Source of the DNA: Achromobacter pestifer
GTDB taxonomy: Bacteria > Pseudomonadota > Gammaproteobacteria > Burkholderiales > Burkholderiaceae_B
DNA length: 64,000 nucleotides
Assembly (NCBI RefSeq): GCF_902859625.1
Contig: NZ_CADIJX010000010.1
Coordinates: 83,344-147,343 of the forward strand
Direction of reading: 5' to 3'
Under the pieces are notes generated by a model. It was not told where the DNA came from and searched no databases. It was given only the letters and a program-made list of their open reading frames with translations. Shown here one piece after another: positions 8,924-17,952 of the stretch. The translations under genes and the position numbers were made by a program. Each line of letters opens with the position of its first letter. The stretch's first letter is position 1.

Positions 8924-9024
8924 GGCAGGGGGACCAACGCGGCTTCAGCCGACAAAAAGGTGTAAAAAGTGACGAAAACTATCGAAAATTCTAGCCGAAT
9001 CAGCTAGGATACCGCCCAATCATA

Positions 9025-9049
9025 CGCAACTGTCATATACGCAGTTGCG
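9025..9049. promoter_or_regulatory. Inverted repeat in tyrS/M23 peptidase divergent spacer
   Basis: CGCAACTG and CAGTTGCG form perfect 8-bp arms around a 9-base AT-rich centre. It lies about 100 bases from tyrS and 130 bases from the peptidase gene. It could be an operator or a hairpin in one of the leaders. The rest of the 255-base spacer shows nothing else I can name. Confidence 0.4.
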
Positions 9050-9178
9050 GTTCGGCTTACCACCTGTTGTTCACAAGATGCGCCCCGCGCCAGCCCCTGC
9101 CCCGGATTCCGTGGCGCGCGGGGGCCGTTCGTGTCACGCACCCTGCGAGCTCATGCCACCTGAGAGGGTATCTTCACG

Positions 9179-10588
9179 ATGAATCGTGGCCTCCACGAAC
9201 TGGCGAGTAGCATCAAGCGCAAAGTTGCTGCCCTGTTTGCGCCTGTAGAACCCAAGCCCCATCGCTCGGGTCTTTTCCGTCGCACTCTTCTCGTCACCGC
9301 TATCGGTCTGTTTGCCGGCGCCGCCGCCTTGGGCATGGTGCAGCAACCCGACCGCACCGAACTCCCCCCGTCCCGCATCATCCAGAGCGTTCTGCCGCTG
9401 ACCGCCGAGCAAGTCGAAGTCAGCAGCCCCAGCGCCGCGCCGTACATCAGCGAAACCCGCATCCGTGCCGGGGATACGCTGGCTGCCGTATTGCAGCGCC
9501 TGGAGCTGGACGCCCCCAACCTGCAAACCTTCCTGACGCACGAAGCCAGCGCCCGCAGCATCTACAAGCTGTATCCGGGCCGCTCCGTGCAAGCCGCGAC
9601 GGACGACCAGGGCAACCTGATCTGGCTGCGTTACATCCACACCCCCGGCAACGAAGCCGACGGTCAGGTCGTGACGCGCATGCTGCACGTTGCCCCGTCC
9701 GGCGATAGCTACAAGGCCGAGGAAGTCACCGAAAGCACCGATCGCCAAACCCGCGTTGCCGTGGGCACGATCAAGTCGTCGCTGTTCGGCGCCACGGATT
9801 CCGCCGGCATTCCGGATTCGGTCACCATGCAGATGGCCGACATCCTGAGCGCCAAGATCGACTTCCTGCGCGATTTGCGCCAGGGCGATCAGTTCCGCGT
9901 GGTCTACGAAGTGCGTTCGCACGACGGCCGCTACGCCGGCGCGGGCCGCGTGCTGGCCCTGGAGTTCATCAACGGCGGCAAGACCTATAGCGCCGTCTGG
10001 TTCAGCCCCGACGAAAAGAGCGGTTCGTACTACGACTTCGACGGCACCAGCCTGCGCGGCGCGTTCCTGCGCACCGCCTTGAAGTTCAGCCGCATCAGCT
10101 CGACGTTCGGCATGCGGATGCACCCCATCCACAAGACCTGGACCGGCCACAAGGGCGTGGACTACGCCGCGCCGTCGGGCACGCCGATCCACTCCACCGC
10201 GGATGGCACGGTCGAGTTCTCGGGCTGGCAGAACGGCTACGGCAACGTGGTCATCGTGAAGCACCACGGCAAGTATTCGACGCTGTATGCTCATCAGAGC
10301 CGCATCGCCGAAGGCATCACCAAGGGTTCGAAGATCTCGCAAGGCCAGTTGCTGGGTTATGTCGGCGCCACTGGCTGGGCCACCGGCCCGCACCTGCACT
10401 ACGAATTCCGCGTGGATAATCAGCCGATCGACCCGCTGTCGGTGGACCTGCCGGTCGCCCGTGCCCTGGAACCCGCGGAAGTCCGCGCGTTCAACCAGGC
10501 CGTGGCGCCGTACAAGCAGCAGATTCAACTGCTGACCGAGTTCCAGCAGACCCTGCCTGACGCCCTGACCAACGTGGCCAGCCGCTAG
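9179..10588 (+). CDS. M23 family murein endopeptidase, MepM-like, membrane-anchored
   Basis: A 469-residue peptidoglycan hydrolase with a cytoplasmic N-terminus, one membrane segment at about 36-54, and a periplasmic body. A LysM/OapA-like region (RAGDTLAAVLQRLEL, 96-110) precedes the C-terminal LytM domain. All LytM zinc and catalytic positions are present: H324 and D328 in HKGVDYAAPSGTP, and HLH at 405-407 in GPHLHYEF. It should therefore cut peptide crosslinks in peptidoglycan. anmK follows on the same strand behind a terminator. The tyrS-peptidase-anmK order is common in the order Burkholderiales. Confidence 0.93.
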   Translation: MNRGLHELASSIKRKVAALFAPVEPKPHRSGLFRRTLLVTAIGLFAGAAALGMVQQPDRTELPPSRIIQSVLPLTAEQVEVSSPSAAPYISETRIRAGDTLAAVLQRLELDAPNLQTFLTHEASARSIYKLYPGRSVQAATDDQGNLIWLRYIHTPGNEADGQVVTRMLHVAPSGDSYKAEEVTESTDRQTRVAVGTIKSSLFGATDSAGIPDSVTMQMADILSAKIDFLRDLRQGDQFRVVYEVRSHDGRYAGAGRVLALEFINGGKTYSAVWFSPDEKSGSYYDFDGTSLRGAFLRTALKFSRISSTFGMRMHPIHKTWTGHKGVDYAAPSGTPIHSTADGTVEFSGWQNGYGNVVIVKHHGKYSTLYAHQSRIAEGITKGSKISQGQLLGYVGATGWATGPHLHYEFRVDNQPIDPLSVDLPVARALEPAEVRAFNQAVAPYKQQIQLLTEFQQTLPDALTNVASR

Positions 10589-10616
10589 CCGGCCCGCTTG
10601 AAAAAAACGTCCCAAG

Positions 10617-10653
10617 AAGGCGGCCCGCGCAGACTCTGCCGGCCGCCTTTCTT
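10617..10653 (+). terminator. Intrinsic terminator after M23 peptidase
   Basis: A stem AAGGCGGCC (10617-10625) with GGCCGCCTT (10641-10649) is followed by TCTTCTTTT on the plus strand. It separates the peptidase from anmK, so anmK may depend on read-through or its own promoter. Confidence 0.75.
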
Positions 10654-10668
10654 CTTTTAGAGGCGCCT

Positions 10669-11802
10669 GTGAATTCCTCCACATCCGACCCGCAGGGCAA
10701 GCCAGCGCTGTATATCGGCTTGATGTCCGGCACCAGCGTCGACGGCGTTGATGGGGTGCTCGTCCGCTTGCAAGCTGGCCAGGCGCCGCACGTGCTTGCC
10801 AGCGCCAGCCTGCCCATGCCCGAGAACCTGCGCCGCGAACTGCTGGCGTTGAACCTGTCTGGCGACGATGAGCTGGCGCGCGGCGCGCTGGCCGCGAATG
10901 CGCTGGCCCGGCTGTATGCCCAAGCCGTGGCCGCCCTGCTCCAGGACGCCAGCGTCCCGGCCAGCGACGTGACCGCCATTGGCGCACATGGCCAAACCGT
11001 CCGCCATCGGCCGGACAGCGGCTATACCGTGCAGCTCAATGCCCCGGCCCTGCTGGCGGAACTCAGCGGCATCGATGTCGTGGCGGATTTCCGCAGCCGT
11101 GACGTGGCCGCTGGCGGCCAAGGCGCCCCGCTGGTGCCTCCTTTCCATGCCGCGATCTTCGGTACGTCGCACGGCCGCGCCGTGCTCAACCTGGGCGGCA
11201 TCGCCAATATCACCTTGCTGGCACCCGACCAACCGGCGCGCGGTTTCGACACGGGGCCGGCCAACGTCTTCCTGGACGCCTGGTGCCAACGCCATCTGGG
11301 ACAGCCCTATGATGCCGATGGCCGCTGGGCCGCCACGGGTCAAGTGGTGGCGCCCCTGCTGGAGCAACTGATCGCCAGTGAACCCTGGTTTGCGTTGCCG
11401 CCTCCCAAATCCACCGGGCGTGATCTGTTCAACCTGCAATGGCTAGACGACCGGCTAGCCTCGTTTGACGGCCCCAAGCTGGCGCCAGAAGACGTGCAGG
11501 CGACGCTGCAACGGCTGACTGCCAGAACGGTCGCCAATGCCATCGACGCGGCGGCGCCAGGCACGCAAGAGGTCTTCGTATGCGGTGGCGGCGCCTACAA
11601 CGCCGGCCTGACGCGAGAACTGGCGTATTGCCTGCAACGCCCGGTGCAACCAACCGACGCGCTGGGCGTACCCGCGCAGCAAGTCGAGGCGTTGGCCTTT
11701 GCCTGGCTGGCGCAAGCCTTTGTGGAGCGCACGCCGGCCGGCCTGCCGGCCGTCACGGGCGCCCGCGGCGCCCGGATCCTAGGCGCGCTGTATCCGGCCT
11801 GA
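10669..11802 (+). CDS. anmK: Anhydro-N-acetylmuramic acid kinase AnmK
   Basis: A 377-residue cytoplasmic kinase of peptidoglycan recycling that hydrolyses and phosphorylates 1,6-anhydroMurNAc to MurNAc-6-phosphate. The nucleotide and substrate motif GLMSGTSVDGVDGVL is at about 17-31, IGAHGQTVRH follows near 104-113, and GGGAYN sits near the C-terminus. The start is GTG at 10669, with GAGG 7 bases upstream and no better in-frame ATG before the conserved block. It works with the peptidase upstream and mpl at 59.9 kb on cell-wall turnover products. Confidence 0.95.
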   Translation: MNSSTSDPQGKPALYIGLMSGTSVDGVDGVLVRLQAGQAPHVLASASLPMPENLRRELLALNLSGDDELARGALAANALARLYAQAVAALLQDASVPASDVTAIGAHGQTVRHRPDSGYTVQLNAPALLAELSGIDVVADFRSRDVAAGGQGAPLVPPFHAAIFGTSHGRAVLNLGGIANITLLAPDQPARGFDTGPANVFLDAWCQRHLGQPYDADGRWAATGQVVAPLLEQLIASEPWFALPPPKSTGRDLFNLQWLDDRLASFDGPKLAPEDVQATLQRLTARTVANAIDAAAPGTQEVFVCGGGAYNAGLTRELAYCLQRPVQPTDALGVPAQQVEALAFAWLAQAFVERTPAGLPAVTGARGARILGALYPA

Positions 11803-11832
11803 CACGGGTGCGGCAATGCGTGTCCCAATGCA

Positions 11833-11862
11833 AAAAGCCCTTCGGCATGCCGAAGGGCTTTT
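11833..11862. terminator. Bidirectional terminator between anmK and erpA
   Basis: A perfect 30-base palindrome with half-site AAAAGCCCTTCGGCA forms a GC stem flanked by A and T runs on both sides. It can end the convergent anmK and erpA transcripts. Confidence 0.9.
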
Positions 11863-11887
11863 GTTTCCTGCCTGGGTGCTTGAACGA

Positions 11888-12259
11888 TTACACCGAGAAC
11901 GAGGAACCGCAGCCGCAGGTGGTGCTGGCGTTGGGATTGCGGATGACGAATTGCGCGCCTTCCAGGTCTTCCTTGTAGTCGATTTCAGCACCGACCAGGT
12001 ATTGGAAGCTCATCGGATCAACCAGCAGTTGAACGCCAGCCTTATCCAGCACGGTGTCGTCTTCGTTCACGACTTCGTCGAACGTGAAGCCGTACTGGAA
12101 GCCCGAACAGCCGCCACCCTGGACGAACACGCGCAGCTTCAGCTCGGGGTTGCCTTCTTCGGCCAACAAGTCCTTCACTTTGGCGGCAGCCGAGTCAGTA
12201 AATACCAAGGGCACAGGCGGGGCAGCCTGAAGGTCGACGGTTTCGGTTACTGCATTCAT
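11888..12259 (-). CDS. erpA: Iron-sulfur cluster insertion protein ErpA
   Basis: A 123-residue A-type Fe-S carrier that delivers clusters to apoproteins. The three cluster cysteines are C51 (GGGCSGFQYGF) and C115 and C117 (TTCGCGSSFSV at the C-terminus). The N-terminus is about ten residues longer than E. coli ErpA, which is usual for this bacterial group. It lies downstream of a coiled-coil membrane protein gene and argC, all leftward, and ends at a strong bidirectional terminator. Confidence 0.93.
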   Translation of the reverse strand: MNAVTETVDLQAAPPVPLVFTDSAAAKVKDLLAEEGNPELKLRVFVQGGGCSGFQYGFTFDEVVNEDDTVLDKAGVQLLVDPMSFQYLVGAEIDYKEDLEGAQFVIRNPNASTTCGCGSSFSV

Positions 12260-12345
12260 GGTTCACTCCTGGCCGGATCGGCCATATTTCGGTGAGCGGC
12301 AACGGCGCTCGCATAGCATCACTATAGCGCAGGGCTTGACTAGAC

Positions 12346-13092
12346 TCAAAGTTCCAGTTTGATACTGCGGGAAGCGCGGACGGTATCCCCTTCCAATACA
12401 CTGACGGTGACGCTTTCGGGGACGAATCCCTCGGGCACGGCCAGGATGCCCTGGCTACGCTGATATTGGTCGAATTGCAGGGCCAACGACGCGGCCGTGG
12501 TGGTCTCGCCCGTCGCCGTCACCGGCCCCGTTTCGGCCTTGACCTGCATGGGCGCCAGGTCCACGGTCACGGTCTCGCCCTTCAGGATGCCCGTGGCCTG
12601 GAACCGCAGCGCACCCGCAAAGGGCGATCCGCCATTGCGCCCGCTGCGCATCAGCAGCACCTTGTAGCGCAACCCGCCGCCTTCGCGGTCAATCTGTACG
12701 CCACGAATATCGACCGACCCTTCCGGCCCGGGCGGCAGCAACTGTTCGTAGAACGCCAACTGGTCCCGCACCCGGCCGACATCGGCCTGCGCGGCGCGCA
12801 GCTGGGTTTCAAGTTCCTCGCGGGCGGCGCGCTCGATGACGAGCTCGCCATCAGCGGTATCCAACTGGCCTTGCGTGTAGCGCAGCTGCGTGGCTTGCTG
12901 GCGCACGGCTTCTTGCTGCGCCTCGGCCTGCGCCGTGCTGATCACGACGACGTCCTGCGGGCGGGCTTGCCGCTGGGCATAAAAATAGCCCAGCGAACCG
13001 CCCAGCAGCACGCCGACCAACAGGCCGGCAAGCAGGCGCAGCAGCCCGCCTGCGGGGCGGGGCTGCGATGTAGCGGAGGAATCAACTGGCAT
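12346..13092 (-). CDS. Single-pass membrane protein with coiled coil (DUF6776-like)
   Basis: A 248-residue protein of unknown function. A short N-terminal tail is followed by one membrane helix (about 13-35, GGLLRLLAGLLVGVLLGGSLGYFYA). A heptad-like coiled coil then spans about 45-105 (QAEAQQEAVRQQATQLRYTQGQLDTADGEL onwards), and a beta-rich C-terminal domain follows. It is likely anchored in the inner membrane facing the periplasm. The start at 13092 is chosen because the upstream 32 codons are low-quality and overlap argC. Its place between argC and erpA resembles the layout in related genomes; the family assignment is from memory and uncertain. Confidence 0.65.
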   Translation of the reverse strand: MPVDSSATSQPRPAGGLLRLLAGLLVGVLLGGSLGYFYAQRQARPQDVVVISTAQAEAQQEAVRQQATQLRYTQGQLDTADGELVIERAAREELETQLRAAQADVGRVRDQLAFYEQLLPPGPEGSVDIRGVQIDREGGGLRYKVLLMRSGRNGGSPFAGALRFQATGILKGETVTVDLAPMQVKAETGPVTATGETTTAASLALQFDQYQRSQGILAVPEGFVPESVTVSVLEGDTVRASRSIKLEL

Positions 13093-13138
13093 GGAATGCA
13101 GAAAGGCGGCGGCCGATAGCCGCCAGCCCATCAAGGCA

Positions 13139-14203
13139 TCAAGGCAGAATCGCGACCTGATCCAGCCCCGTCGATTCCGGCACGCCAAACATCAGGTTCA
13201 TGTTCTGGACGGCTTGACCGGCCGCACCCTTGACCAGGTTGTCCTGAACGACCAGAACGATCAGTTGGTCGCCATTGCCCGGGCGGCTCAGCGCGATGCG
13301 CAGATTATTCGACGCGCGAACCGAACGAGTTTCGGGCAGGCTGCCAGCCGGCATGACGTCCACGAAGGGTTCGTCGGCATAGCGCTGCTCGAACAGGGCC
13401 TGGAAGTCCGTGTCACGAGCCTCAGGCAGGATGCGGGCGTAGATCGTGGAGAACATGCCACGGATCATCGGCACCAGGTGCGGCACGAAGGTCAGGCCGA
13501 CCTTGCCGCCGGAGATCTTTTCCAGTTGGGCAACGATTTCCGGGTGATGGCGATGGCCAGCCACGCCGTAAGCCTTGAAATTGTCGGAAGCTTCCGAGAA
13601 CAGCGAACCCACTTCCGCCTTGCGTCCAGCGCCAGACACCCCTGACTTGCAGTCGGCGATCAGGGTTTGGGCATCGACCAGGGCCTTACCGCCTTCCAGC
13701 AGCGGGGCCAGGCCCAACAGCACGGTGGTGGGGTAGCAGCCGGGGTTGCCGATGACGCGGGCCTTGGAGATGGCTTCGCGGTTCAGCTCCACCAGGCCAT
13801 ACTGGGATTCAGCCAGGATGTCCGGGCAGGTGTGGGGGATCTTGTACCAGCGCTCGAAGGTGGGGATGTCCTGCAAGCGGAAATCAGCGGCCAGGTCGAT
13901 GACGCGGGTGCCCGCGGCGATCAATTCCTGCGCTTGCGCCATCGCCACGCCGTGGGGCGTCGCGAAGAACACCACGTCGCAATCCGTCAGCGAGGCTTTT
14001 TCCGGCGCGGAGAAAGCCAGGTCCACGCGGCCGCGCAGGTTCGGATACATATCAGCGACCGGCAGCCCGTCTTCCTTGCGGGACGTGATGGCGGTCAATT
14101 CCACACTGGGATGCTGCGACAACAAGCGCAGCAGCTCGACGCCGGTATAACCGGTGCCGCCGACGATACCAACCTTGATACGGGTGTTCGATGCTTGGGC
14201 CAT
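13139..14203 (-). CDS. argC: N-acetyl-gamma-glutamyl-phosphate reductase ArgC
   Basis: A 354-residue enzyme for the NADPH-dependent third step of arginine biosynthesis. The nucleotide-binding loop VGIVGGTGYTGVELLRLL starts at residue 11 and the catalytic cysteine is C156 in GNPGCYPTT. The open frame runs 54 codons further upstream, but the fold starts at MAQASNTRIKVGIV, so 14203 is used. It lies downstream of the rplM-rpsI operon and its terminator, so it likely has its own promoter in the 160-base spacer. Confidence 0.95.
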   Translation of the reverse strand: MAQASNTRIKVGIVGGTGYTGVELLRLLSQHPSVELTAITSRKEDGLPVADMYPNLRGRVDLAFSAPEKASLTDCDVVFFATPHGVAMAQAQELIAAGTRVIDLAADFRLQDIPTFERWYKIPHTCPDILAESQYGLVELNREAISKARVIGNPGCYPTTVLLGLAPLLEGGKALVDAQTLIADCKSGVSGAGRKAEVGSLFSEASDNFKAYGVAGHRHHPEIVAQLEKISGGKVGLTFVPHLVPMIRGMFSTIYARILPEARDTDFQALFEQRYADEPFVDVMPAGSLPETRSVRASNNLRIALSRPGNGDQLIVLVVQDNLVKGAAGQAVQNMNLMFGVPESTGLDQVAILP

Positions 14204-14363
14204 GATGATGTGCTCTTCGTAGAACGAAAACAGATTGTATCGCTCGGAAAACGGGTCTTGCGGCAGCGTGCCAAAATTGGCGCACGCACCCAGTTTCCGA
14301 CCGGACGGAATACGCGGAGTTCCACGTGATGCGGATAAGGCCTCAGCCTTGCCGCCCAAAAAC

Positions 14364-14389
14364 AAAAAACCCGCCGAAGCGGGTTTTTT
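14364..14389 (-). terminator. Intrinsic terminator of the rplM-rpsI operon
   Basis: The stem ACCCGC/GCGGGT with a four-base loop is flanked by runs of six A and six T. It lies 9 bases past the rpsI stop on the minus strand. Confidence 0.92.
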
Positions 14390-14397
14390 GCAGGACT

Positions 14398-14790
14398 TTA
14401 GCGCTTGCTGAACTGCTTCCGGCGGCGTGCCTTGCGGAAGCCGACCTTCTTACGTTCAACTTCGCGAGCATCGCGAGTCACAAAGCCAGCTTGCGACAGC
14501 GACGGCTTCAGCGTTGCGTCGTAATCGATCAGGGCACGAGTGATGCCGTGACGGATTGCGCCGGCTTGGCCGGTTTCACCGCCGCCGTGGACGTTGACTT
14601 TGATGTCGAACGATTCCAGGTGGCCGGTCAATTCCAGCGGTTGGCGCACAATCATGCGGCCAGTTTCGCGGGCGAAGAAATCGTCGACGGGCTTGCCGTT
14701 GACAACGATCTTACCCGTGCCCTTCTTGATGAAAACGCGAGCCACCGAAGTTTTGCGACGGCCGGTTCCGTAATTCCAGTTACCGATCAT
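14398..14790 (-). CDS. rpsI: 30S ribosomal protein S9
   Basis: A 130-residue ribosomal protein with the expected N-terminus (NYGTGRRKTSVARVF), the GGGETGQAGAIRHGI core and the basic C-terminus KARRRKQFSKR that reaches the decoding region. It lies 9 bases downstream of rplM, the universal bacterial pairing, and is followed directly by a terminator. Confidence 0.99.
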   Translation of the reverse strand: MIGNWNYGTGRRKTSVARVFIKKGTGKIVVNGKPVDDFFARETGRMIVRQPLELTGHLESFDIKVNVHGGGETGQAGAIRHGITRALIDYDATLKPSLSQAGFVTRDAREVERKKVGFRKARRRKQFSKR

Positions 14791-14799
14791 GGCGTTTCC

Positions 14800-15228
14800 T
14801 TAGAGATCCAGCGTCTTAGGCTGTTGGGCGGTGTGCGGGTGCTCGGCACCAGCATAGACCTTCAGCTTCTTGATCATGGCGTAGCCCAGAGGACCCTTGG
14901 GCAGCATGCCCTTGACGGCCTTCTGAATGGCACGACCGGGAAAACGCTCTTGCATTTTCTCGAAGTTCGTTTCGCGGATACCGCCCGGGTACGTGGTGTG
15001 GCGGAAGTACTTCTTGTCCTTCGCCTTGGTACCGGTAACGACGATATCGGAAGCGTTGATGATGACGATGTAATCGCCAGTATCAACGTGCGGCGTGAAT
15101 TCAGGTTTGTGCTTGCCACGCAGACGACGTGCGACTTCGCTGGCCACACGACCGAGGACTTTGCCCTTGGCGTCGATCACAAACCAGTCACGTTGGACTT
15201 CATGCGGCTTGGCCACAAAGGTCTTCAT
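14800..15228 (-). CDS. rplM: 50S ribosomal protein L13
   Basis: A 142-residue ribosomal protein showing the family signatures WFVIDAKGKVLGRVAS at about 15-30, the HKPEFTPHVDTGDYIVIINA block and the KGMLPKGPLG loop. It is the first gene of the rplM-rpsI operon. In other bacteria the operon is autoregulated by L13 through the leader; the leader here lies in the next 200 bases upstream, but I cannot assign a structure. Confidence 0.99.
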   Translation of the reverse strand: MKTFVAKPHEVQRDWFVIDAKGKVLGRVASEVARRLRGKHKPEFTPHVDTGDYIVIINASDIVVTGTKAKDKKYFRHTTYPGGIRETNFEKMQERFPGRAIQKAVKGMLPKGPLGYAMIKKLKVYAGAEHPHTAQQPKTLDL

Positions 15229-15576
15229 GATGGTTCCTAAGAATAAAATTTCTTCTGGCTAGAACATCTAACCAGTGTTCTTTCCCCAACTAGACAAAAT
15301 TCCAACGATTCAAAAAGCCTGCTTCAAAAACCCTGCTTCATAAACCCGAGGGTCAACGACGGCCGCCTGAAATTCGTTTGGATTCATGCCCTTATTGATT
15401 CCCGCCTAAGCGTTATTACCCGCCCGTGCAATGGTCAAAATGAGGGAAAGCCTGAAATTCTAACACGGTTGCTCAAAAAATGGGCAAGCGCAGAGAAATC
15501 AGGAGGCATCCGGCCGCGCCCTTGGGCGCAGCCGGCACACATGCGATTTGGGGACAAATCCCCCCGCCCCCGTGGG
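15229..15576. other. Spacer between rplM and livF with a stem-loop
   Basis: About 350 bases without a gene. The left part is AT-richer and should hold the rplM promoter and leader. At 15510-15535 a stem-loop pairs CCGGC and GCGCCC with GGGCGC and GCCGG around TT. It is the best candidate for ending the leftward liv transcript, although no T-run follows. A shorter repeat GATTTG-N4-CAAATC sits just beyond the livF stop. Confidence 0.5.
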
Positions 15577-16287
15577 TCAGGCGCCCAGATAGGCTTCCAG
15601 CACCCGCGGGTGGCCCAGCAGCTCGCGGCCGGTACCCGTCAGCGCCATGGCGCCGTTTTCCAGCACGTAACCGCTTTGCGCAATCTTCAGCGCCTGGCGC
15701 ACGTTCTGCTCGACCAGGAACAGGGTCAGGCCGTCGGCATTGATGGCGCGCAGGGAACGGAAAATTTCCTGCACGACAATCGGGGCCAGGCCCATCGACG
15801 GCTCATCCAGCAGCAAGAGGCGTGGCTTGGCCATCAGGGCGCGGCCGATGGCCAACATTTGCTGTTCGCCGCCCGACAGGTTGCCCGCGATGCCCGTGAT
15901 CCGTTCTTTCAGGCGCGGAAACAGGTTGAACACGTATTCCAGATCGGAATCCACATTCTTCAGGCCCCTGCGGTAGGCGCCCAACTCCAGGTTCTCAAGC
16001 ACCGTCATGGTGGTAAGAATGGCCCGGCCTTCCGGCACCTGCACGATGCCGCGCGCGACCAATTGGTGCGGGGCCAGGTTGGTGATGTCCTCGCCTTCAA
16101 ACAGGATGCGGCCGCGCGCCTTGGGCAACAGGCCCGACAGCGCCAGCAGCGTGGTCGATTTGCCGGCGCCATTGGCGCCGACCAGGGCGGTGATTTCGTT
16201 GGCGTTCAGGTCCAGATCGATGCCGCGCACAGCTTCGATGTGGCCGTAATTGACCTCGAGTCCGCGGACTTCCAGCATCGCGCTCAT
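15577..16287 (-). CDS. livF: Branched-chain amino acid ABC transporter ATP-binding protein LivF
   Basis: A 236-residue ABC ATPase, one of the two nucleotide-binding subunits of a high-affinity branched-chain amino acid importer. The Walker A GANGAGKS is at 37-44, the signature LSGGEQQ at 137-143 and Walker B LLLLDEP ends near 163. The start codon overlaps the livG stop by four bases (ATGA), which fixes the start at 16287 and implies translational coupling. It is the last gene of livKHMGF. Confidence 0.95.
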   Translation of the reverse strand: MSAMLEVRGLEVNYGHIEAVRGIDLDLNANEITALVGANGAGKSTTLLALSGLLPKARGRILFEGEDITNLAPHQLVARGIVQVPEGRAILTTMTVLENLELGAYRRGLKNVDSDLEYVFNLFPRLKERITGIAGNLSGGEQQMLAIGRALMAKPRLLLLDEPSMGLAPIVVQEIFRSLRAINADGLTLFLVEQNVRQALKIAQSGYVLENGAMALTGTGRELLGHPRVLEAYLGA

Positions 16288-17075
16288 TTGGCGGCCTCCG
16301 CTTGTTCGGTGTCTTCTTCGTCGTCCTCTCGGCCCAGATAGGCTTCGATGACTTGCTCGTTGTTGCGGATCTCGTCGGGGCCGCCGCAGGCGATGATCTT
16401 GCCGAAGTTCAGCACCGCGATGCGTTCGCACAAACCCATGACGAAACGCATGTCGTGTTCGATCATCAGGATGGTGTAGCCGCGGTCGCGAATGGCCAGG
16501 ATCTCGCGCATGAGTTCGGCGCGTTCACCGGTGTTCATGCCCGCCACGGGCTCGTCCAGCAACAGCAGCTTGGGCTCGGTGGCCAGCGCGCGCGCCAGCT
16601 CCAGGCGACGCTGCTCACCGTAGGACAGGTTGTCGGCCAGGTCGTTGGCCTTGTGGTCCAGGCGCATCCACGTCAGCAGCTCGTGCGCGCGCTCACGGGC
16701 ACGCTTTTCGTGCTCGCGGTAACCCGGCAGGCCCAGCAACAGGCTGGGGAAGCCATAGTTCATGTGGCGATAGGCGCCCACCACCACGTTTTCCAGCAAC
16801 GTCATCTCTTTGAAGAGACGAATGTTCTGGAACGTGCGGGCGATGCCCATGCGCGTGATGCTGTGCGGCTTCTTGGCCAAAACGCTTTGGCCGTTGAACG
16901 TGATGCTGCCGCCGCTGGGCGGCAACAGGCCGGTGATCAGGTTGAACACCGTCGTCTTGCCGGCGCCGTTGGGCCCGATCAAGCCGAAGATCGCGCCTTC
17001 GGGCACGGACAGGCTGACGTCATGCAGCACATGCAGGCCGCCGAAGCTCTTGGAGACGGAAGAAAGCTCAAGCAT
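16284..17075 (-). CDS. livG: Branched-chain amino acid ABC transporter ATP-binding protein LivG
   Basis: A 263-residue ABC ATPase with Walker A GPNGAGKT at 34-41, the LSYGEQRRLELARAL signature in the middle, and Walker B LLLLDEPVAGMN. The long insert between Walker A and the signature is typical of LivG rather than LivF. The start at 17075 is chosen because similarity begins at MLELSSVSKSFGG; it overlaps the end of livM by 8 bases. The C-terminal tail after 255 is rich in Glu and Asp (REDDEEDTEQAE), somewhat longer than usual. Confidence 0.95.
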   Translation of the reverse strand: MLELSSVSKSFGGLHVLHDVSLSVPEGAIFGLIGPNGAGKTTVFNLITGLLPPSGGSITFNGQSVLAKKPHSITRMGIARTFQNIRLFKEMTLLENVVVGAYRHMNYGFPSLLLGLPGYREHEKRARERAHELLTWMRLDHKANDLADNLSYGEQRRLELARALATEPKLLLLDEPVAGMNTGERAELMREILAIRDRGYTILMIEHDMRFVMGLCERIAVLNFGKIIACGGPDEIRNNEQVIEAYLGREDDEEDTEQAEAAK

Positions 17076-17949
17076 GGCGCTTGCCTCCCTGGCCGCCTTG
17101 GCCCTTGCGCATCCAGCGCTTGAAGCGCGCCGGATCCCAGATGCCTTGCGGCAGGAACAACACAATCACCACCAGAATCACTCCATTGGCGATCAGGCGC
17201 AAATCCGCAAAACCGCGCAGCAATTCGGGCAGCACGGTAATGATGAAGCTGCCCAGCACGGGACCGGCCAAACCGCCAATGCCGCCCAGGATAGCCATGG
17301 TCAGAATTTCAACGCCACGATCGAAACCGTATTCATTGGGACCGATGAAGAAGGTCAGGTGCGCGTTGAGCGCGCCGGCCAGACCCGCGATCATCGCGCC
17401 GGCCACGAAAGCCAGCATCTTGTTGGCGCGCACGTCGATGCCCATCAGGCCAGCCGCGGTTTCGTCGCCACGAATGGCGTCGAACGAACGGCCGATCTTG
17501 GAGGCACGGACGCGCCACAGCACGAACAGGACGATGACGACCGCCAACACCACGTGCCACCACTGCGTCAACTGCGGAATGCCGTTCAGGCCCAGCGCGC
17601 CGCCCGTCAAGGACTCCGTGTTCAGGATGGTCACGCGGACGACTTCGCCAAAGCCCAGCGTCGCCATGGCCAGATAGACCCCTGACAATCGTAAGGTTGG
17701 CAAACCGATCAGCGCCGCCACCAACGCGGGCGCCGCCATGCCGCCGGCCAGGGCGACCGTGAACGGGGCGTCGTAATTCATGGTGAGCAGCGCGGCGGCG
17801 TACGCCCCGATGCCCATGAAGGCGGCATTGGCCATGGCCAGCATGCCGCAGGCCAGGGTCAGCCAGATGGAGAGGGCCAGCAACGCATTGGTGCCCAGCG
17901 TCAGCACCAGGTTGCCGTAGATGGCCCAGAAATTTTCGAATCCGCTCAT
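17068..17949 (-). CDS. livM: Branched-chain amino acid ABC transporter permease LivM
   Basis: A 293-residue inner-membrane permease with about eight to nine hydrophobic segments and the EAA-like GGIGGLAGPVLGSFIITVLPE stretch near 217-243, where the ATPase docks. It pairs with LivH three bases upstream. Its C-terminus is basic (RFKRWMRKGQGGQGGKRHA). The end overlaps livG. Confidence 0.94.
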   Translation of the reverse strand: MSGFENFWAIYGNLVLTLGTNALLALSIWLTLACGMLAMANAAFMGIGAYAAALLTMNYDAPFTVALAGGMAAPALVAALIGLPTLRLSGVYLAMATLGFGEVVRVTILNTESLTGGALGLNGIPQLTQWWHVVLAVVIVLFVLWRVRASKIGRSFDAIRGDETAAGLMGIDVRANKMLAFVAGAMIAGLAGALNAHLTFFIGPNEYGFDRGVEILTMAILGGIGGLAGPVLGSFIITVLPELLRGFADLRLIANGVILVVIVLFLPQGIWDPARFKRWMRKGQGGQGGKRHA

Positions 17950-17952
17950 TCT

